Source: Lentzea terrae (GTDB taxonomy: Bacteria; Actinomycetota; Actinomycetes; Mycobacteriales; Pseudonocardiaceae). Taken from it: a stretch of 64,000 nt of DNA. Below the pieces are notes generated by a model. It was not told where the DNA came from and ran no database searches. It saw nothing but the letters and a program-made list of their open reading frames with translations. Positions 62,253-64,000 of the stretch are shown here, piece by piece (the first letter of the stretch is position 1; each line of letters opens with the position of its first letter). The DNA is taken from assembly GCF_003265345.1 (NCBI RefSeq), contig NZ_QFWW01000023.1, positions 310,001-374,000 on the forward strand, written 5' to 3'. Made by a program: the position numbers and the translations under genes.

Positions 62253-64000
62253 GTGTTGATTGCGGGCCCGGACACGCGTGTCGTCGAACTGCGGGTGCAC
62301 GGCGTGCAGGGCACGACGCCGCAGACGCTGGTCGACGCCGTCGCGGCCGTGGACGTTGCGGGAGACGGGCTCGGGCGCATCGTGCGCCCCGCCGACAGAC
62401 TCCGCAGGCCCGCGCCGGGCCCGGTGCTGCAGACGGAGGGACGCCCGGTGACCCGCGTGGTCGAGGGGTACCTGTGGGGTGGAATGACGTCCGGCGGTGT
62501 GGCCAAGGCCACATGGGCGCTGCTCTTCCCGTTCAGCATCGCCAACGTCGCGCACTGGATGCTGCCTCCCGTCCCGGAGCGGAACCTGGCCGCCCACCTG
62601 CTCGGCCTCGGTCTGCGGTCGTTGCTGCGGGTGTTCGCCCTGCTGCTGACGGCGCTGCTGGTCGCGCAGGTCTCCGTGGTCAGCCTGGACCTGCTCGCCG
62701 CACAGTGCCTCCAGCCGGGTGCTGACTGTTTGACCAGCATTCCCACCGACGTGCGCCTGTTCCCCTGGTTCCGCACCTTCCTCGGCCTGCTGCCGATCGT
62801 CGTGCTGATCGCGGTGATGCGCCGGATCTCGCACGTCGAGTGGCGGATCGAGCGGCGGGAGATCGCCGAGGCGGAGGACGAGGAACGCCAGCCCGCCTCG
62901 GGACTGCCCGGCGCGCACGTCGCGACCGACCCGGACACCCCGGCGTTGCGGTCGCTGCACGTCGTGACGGCTCTCGCGGTGGCGTCGCTGATCGCGCTCG
63001 GCGGGCCGTTGAAGCAGCTCACTGCCAGCGGGTCGATGGGTGTGGCGATCACGGTGGCGTGGGTCGTCGCGTTGGTGTTCATCGGACTGTCGGTGCTCGG
63101 TGTGCTGCTGCTCGACGACCCGACCGGTGGCGCTCCTCATCGCGGTGGCCGCTGGTTGCGGGCGGCGTTGGGCCGACGGCCTCGGCGGGCGCTGTTGGTG
63201 CTTTCGGCGCTTTTGGTTTTGACGACGCTGGGACTGCAGGAGCAGCTGCCGTTGCGGGTGCCGGGCGCGGACGTGACCGTGCAGTTCGTGGCGTTGCTGA
63301 TGGCGTTCGTGCTCGTGCTGTTCGGGGTCTTGTTGGTGCCGGCTGCGCTTTTGGCTCGCAAGTCGTGGGCCTCGTCGCCGCGTGAGTTGCGACCGTGGGC
63401 CGGTGGCTGGTTCGCGGCGCCTGTCCTGGCGATTGCCGGTCTTTTGGGCGGCGGCTTCGGGGCCGGGGTCGCGCTGCCGGTGCGCAAGGCGCTGAGCTCC
63501 GACCTGGACCTGCCGGACGGGTACGCCTACATCACGCTGCTGTGGGGTGTGGCGGGTGCGTTGGCGCTGCTGACCACGTTCGCGGTGGCGTCGTTCACCG
63601 GCGCGGTGCGGTGGCGGGCGTTCCGCAAGGGCAAGGTGTGGGCGCGCGAGGCGTCGTTGCTGCACTCGGGCCGGATGCGTGACCTCCGCGCGGCGACGCG
63701 CGCGTGGTGGTGGGCGCGCTGGGAACGCAACCACGGGCACCACATGATCCTGAACATCGCTTCTGTGCTGGTGGTCGGCGCTGTGCTGGCTTCGTTGCTG
63801 CGGGTGCAGAACGTGGCACTGCCGTCCTGGACCGTGCCGTTCCAGGCGTTCGGCGTGGGCGTGCTCGGCTTGCTCGCCGTTTCGCTGCTGCGGGCCGTTT
63901 ACCTGGCGGCGCGGCAGCCGGAGTCCGGGCGGCGGCTCGGGATCATCGCGGACATCGCGCAGTTCTGGCCGCGTGAGGCGCACCCGATCGTGCCGCCTTG
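62253..64000 (+). CDS. Large integral membrane protein, unknown function (3' end outside window)
   Basis: About 582 residues are visible. A short N-terminal soluble part (RVVELRVHGVQGTTPQTLVDA) is followed by many hydrophobic segments (SLLRVFALLLTALLVAQVSVV, FLGLLPIVVLIAVM, MGVAITVAWVVALVFIGLSVL, FVALLMAFVLVLFGVLLVPAALL). The start is GTG 62253 with GGGAGG six bases before. No family name is assigned; the HGVQGT motif at the start resembles actinobacterial proteins of unknown role. Confidence 0.7.
   Translation, partial: MLIAGPDTRVVELRVHGVQGTTPQTLVDAVAAVDVAGDGLGRIVRPADRLRRPAPGPVLQTEGRPVTRVVEGYLWGGMTSGGVAKATWALLFPFSIANVAHWMLPPVPERNLAAHLLGLGLRSLLRVFALLLTALLVAQVSVVSLDLLAAQCLQPGADCLTSIPTDVRLFPWFRTFLGLLPIVVLIAVMRRISHVEWRIERREIAEAEDEERQPASGLPGAHVATDPDTPALRSLHVVTALAVASLIALGGPLKQLTASGSMGVAITVAWVVALVFIGLSVLGVLLLDDPTGGAPHRGGRWLRAALGRRPRRALLVLSALLVLTTLGLQEQLPLRVPGADVTVQFVALLMAFVLVLFGVLLVPAALLARKSWASSPRELRPWAGGWFAAPVLAIAGLLGGGFGAGVALPVRKALSSDLDLPDGYAYITLLWGVAGALALLTTFAVASFTGAVRWRAFRKGKVWAREASLLHSGRMRDLRAATRAWWWARWERNHGHHMILNIASVLVVGAVLASLLRVQNVALPSWTVPFQAFGVGVLGLLAVSLLRAVYLAARQPESGRRLGIIADIAQFWPREAHPIVPP

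Noticed and set aside
62151..63983. 610-codon open frame on the minus strand
   Set aside because: Antisense to the membrane protein, which has proper hydrophobic segments and a ribosome site; this frame is Arg/His/Gln-rich low complexity.

Overview
The window is high-GC actinobacterial chromosome. It carries WhiB1, a SigR/RsrA redox pair of the mycothiol type, the 24-residue ribosomal protein bL37, MtrAB-LpqB, nickel superoxide dismutase and an XRE/DUF397 pair. Order and content resemble the Mycobacterium tuberculosis stretch from about Rv3217 to Rv3248 (whiB1, pdtaS, sigH, SRAP protein, aroA, rsgA, secA, hpf, comF, lpqB, mtrB, mtrA, tmk, sahH), but with many insertions and secreted or accessory genes. 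A Pseudonocardiales genome (Lentzea, Saccharothrix or Actinosynnema type) fits best; this is inference from gene content, without a database search.

Layout. Positions 1-8.7 kb hold the end of a glycine-betaine-type ABC ATPase, a BpsA-like aminopropyltransferase, a large multi-PAS GGDEF/EAL protein, malic enzyme, an RmlC-like sugar epimerase and a divergent sodX/sodN pair. Positions 8.7-20.6 kb are accessory: a TIR-NB-ARC-TPR protein, a large secreted hydrolase, a decayed TnpB gene, a phosphatase/acetyltransferase pair, a GH28 pectinase, an unusual 167-bp palindromic element and an intact IS630-type insertion next to it. Positions 20.7-32.9 kb run from a secreted trypsin-like protease through diacylglycerol kinase, whiB1, pdtaS, bL37, rsrA-sigR, a YbaK-type deacylase and an SRAP protein to aroA-rsgA, with a second copy of the palindromic element upstream of aroA.

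Positions 32.9-43 kb hold four tandem small lipoproteins, pruA, a WS/DGAT-type acyltransferase, a SpoU methyltransferase and small genes, then a gene-free stretch with 42-bp tandem repeats. Positions 43-55 kb hold the secA-hpf and lpqB-mtrB-mtrA-tmk envelope and cell-cycle block. comF lies convergent to lpqB, and the junction between them has grown by tandem copies of the comF 3' end. Positions 55-64 kb hold an XRE-like regulator, a TerD-domain protein, a hydrolase with a possible leader peptide, an XRE-DUF397 pair, adenosylhomocysteinase and a partial membrane protein.

The most unusual signal is the pair of 165-167-bp palindromes at 18518-18684 and 30450-30614. They share a conserved core of about 90 bp, but their outer arms are unrelated in sequence and each self-complementary. 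Genes here are often tightly packed: many neighbours overlap by 4 bp, convergent genes overlap at their stops, and perfect hairpins terminate several transcripts.
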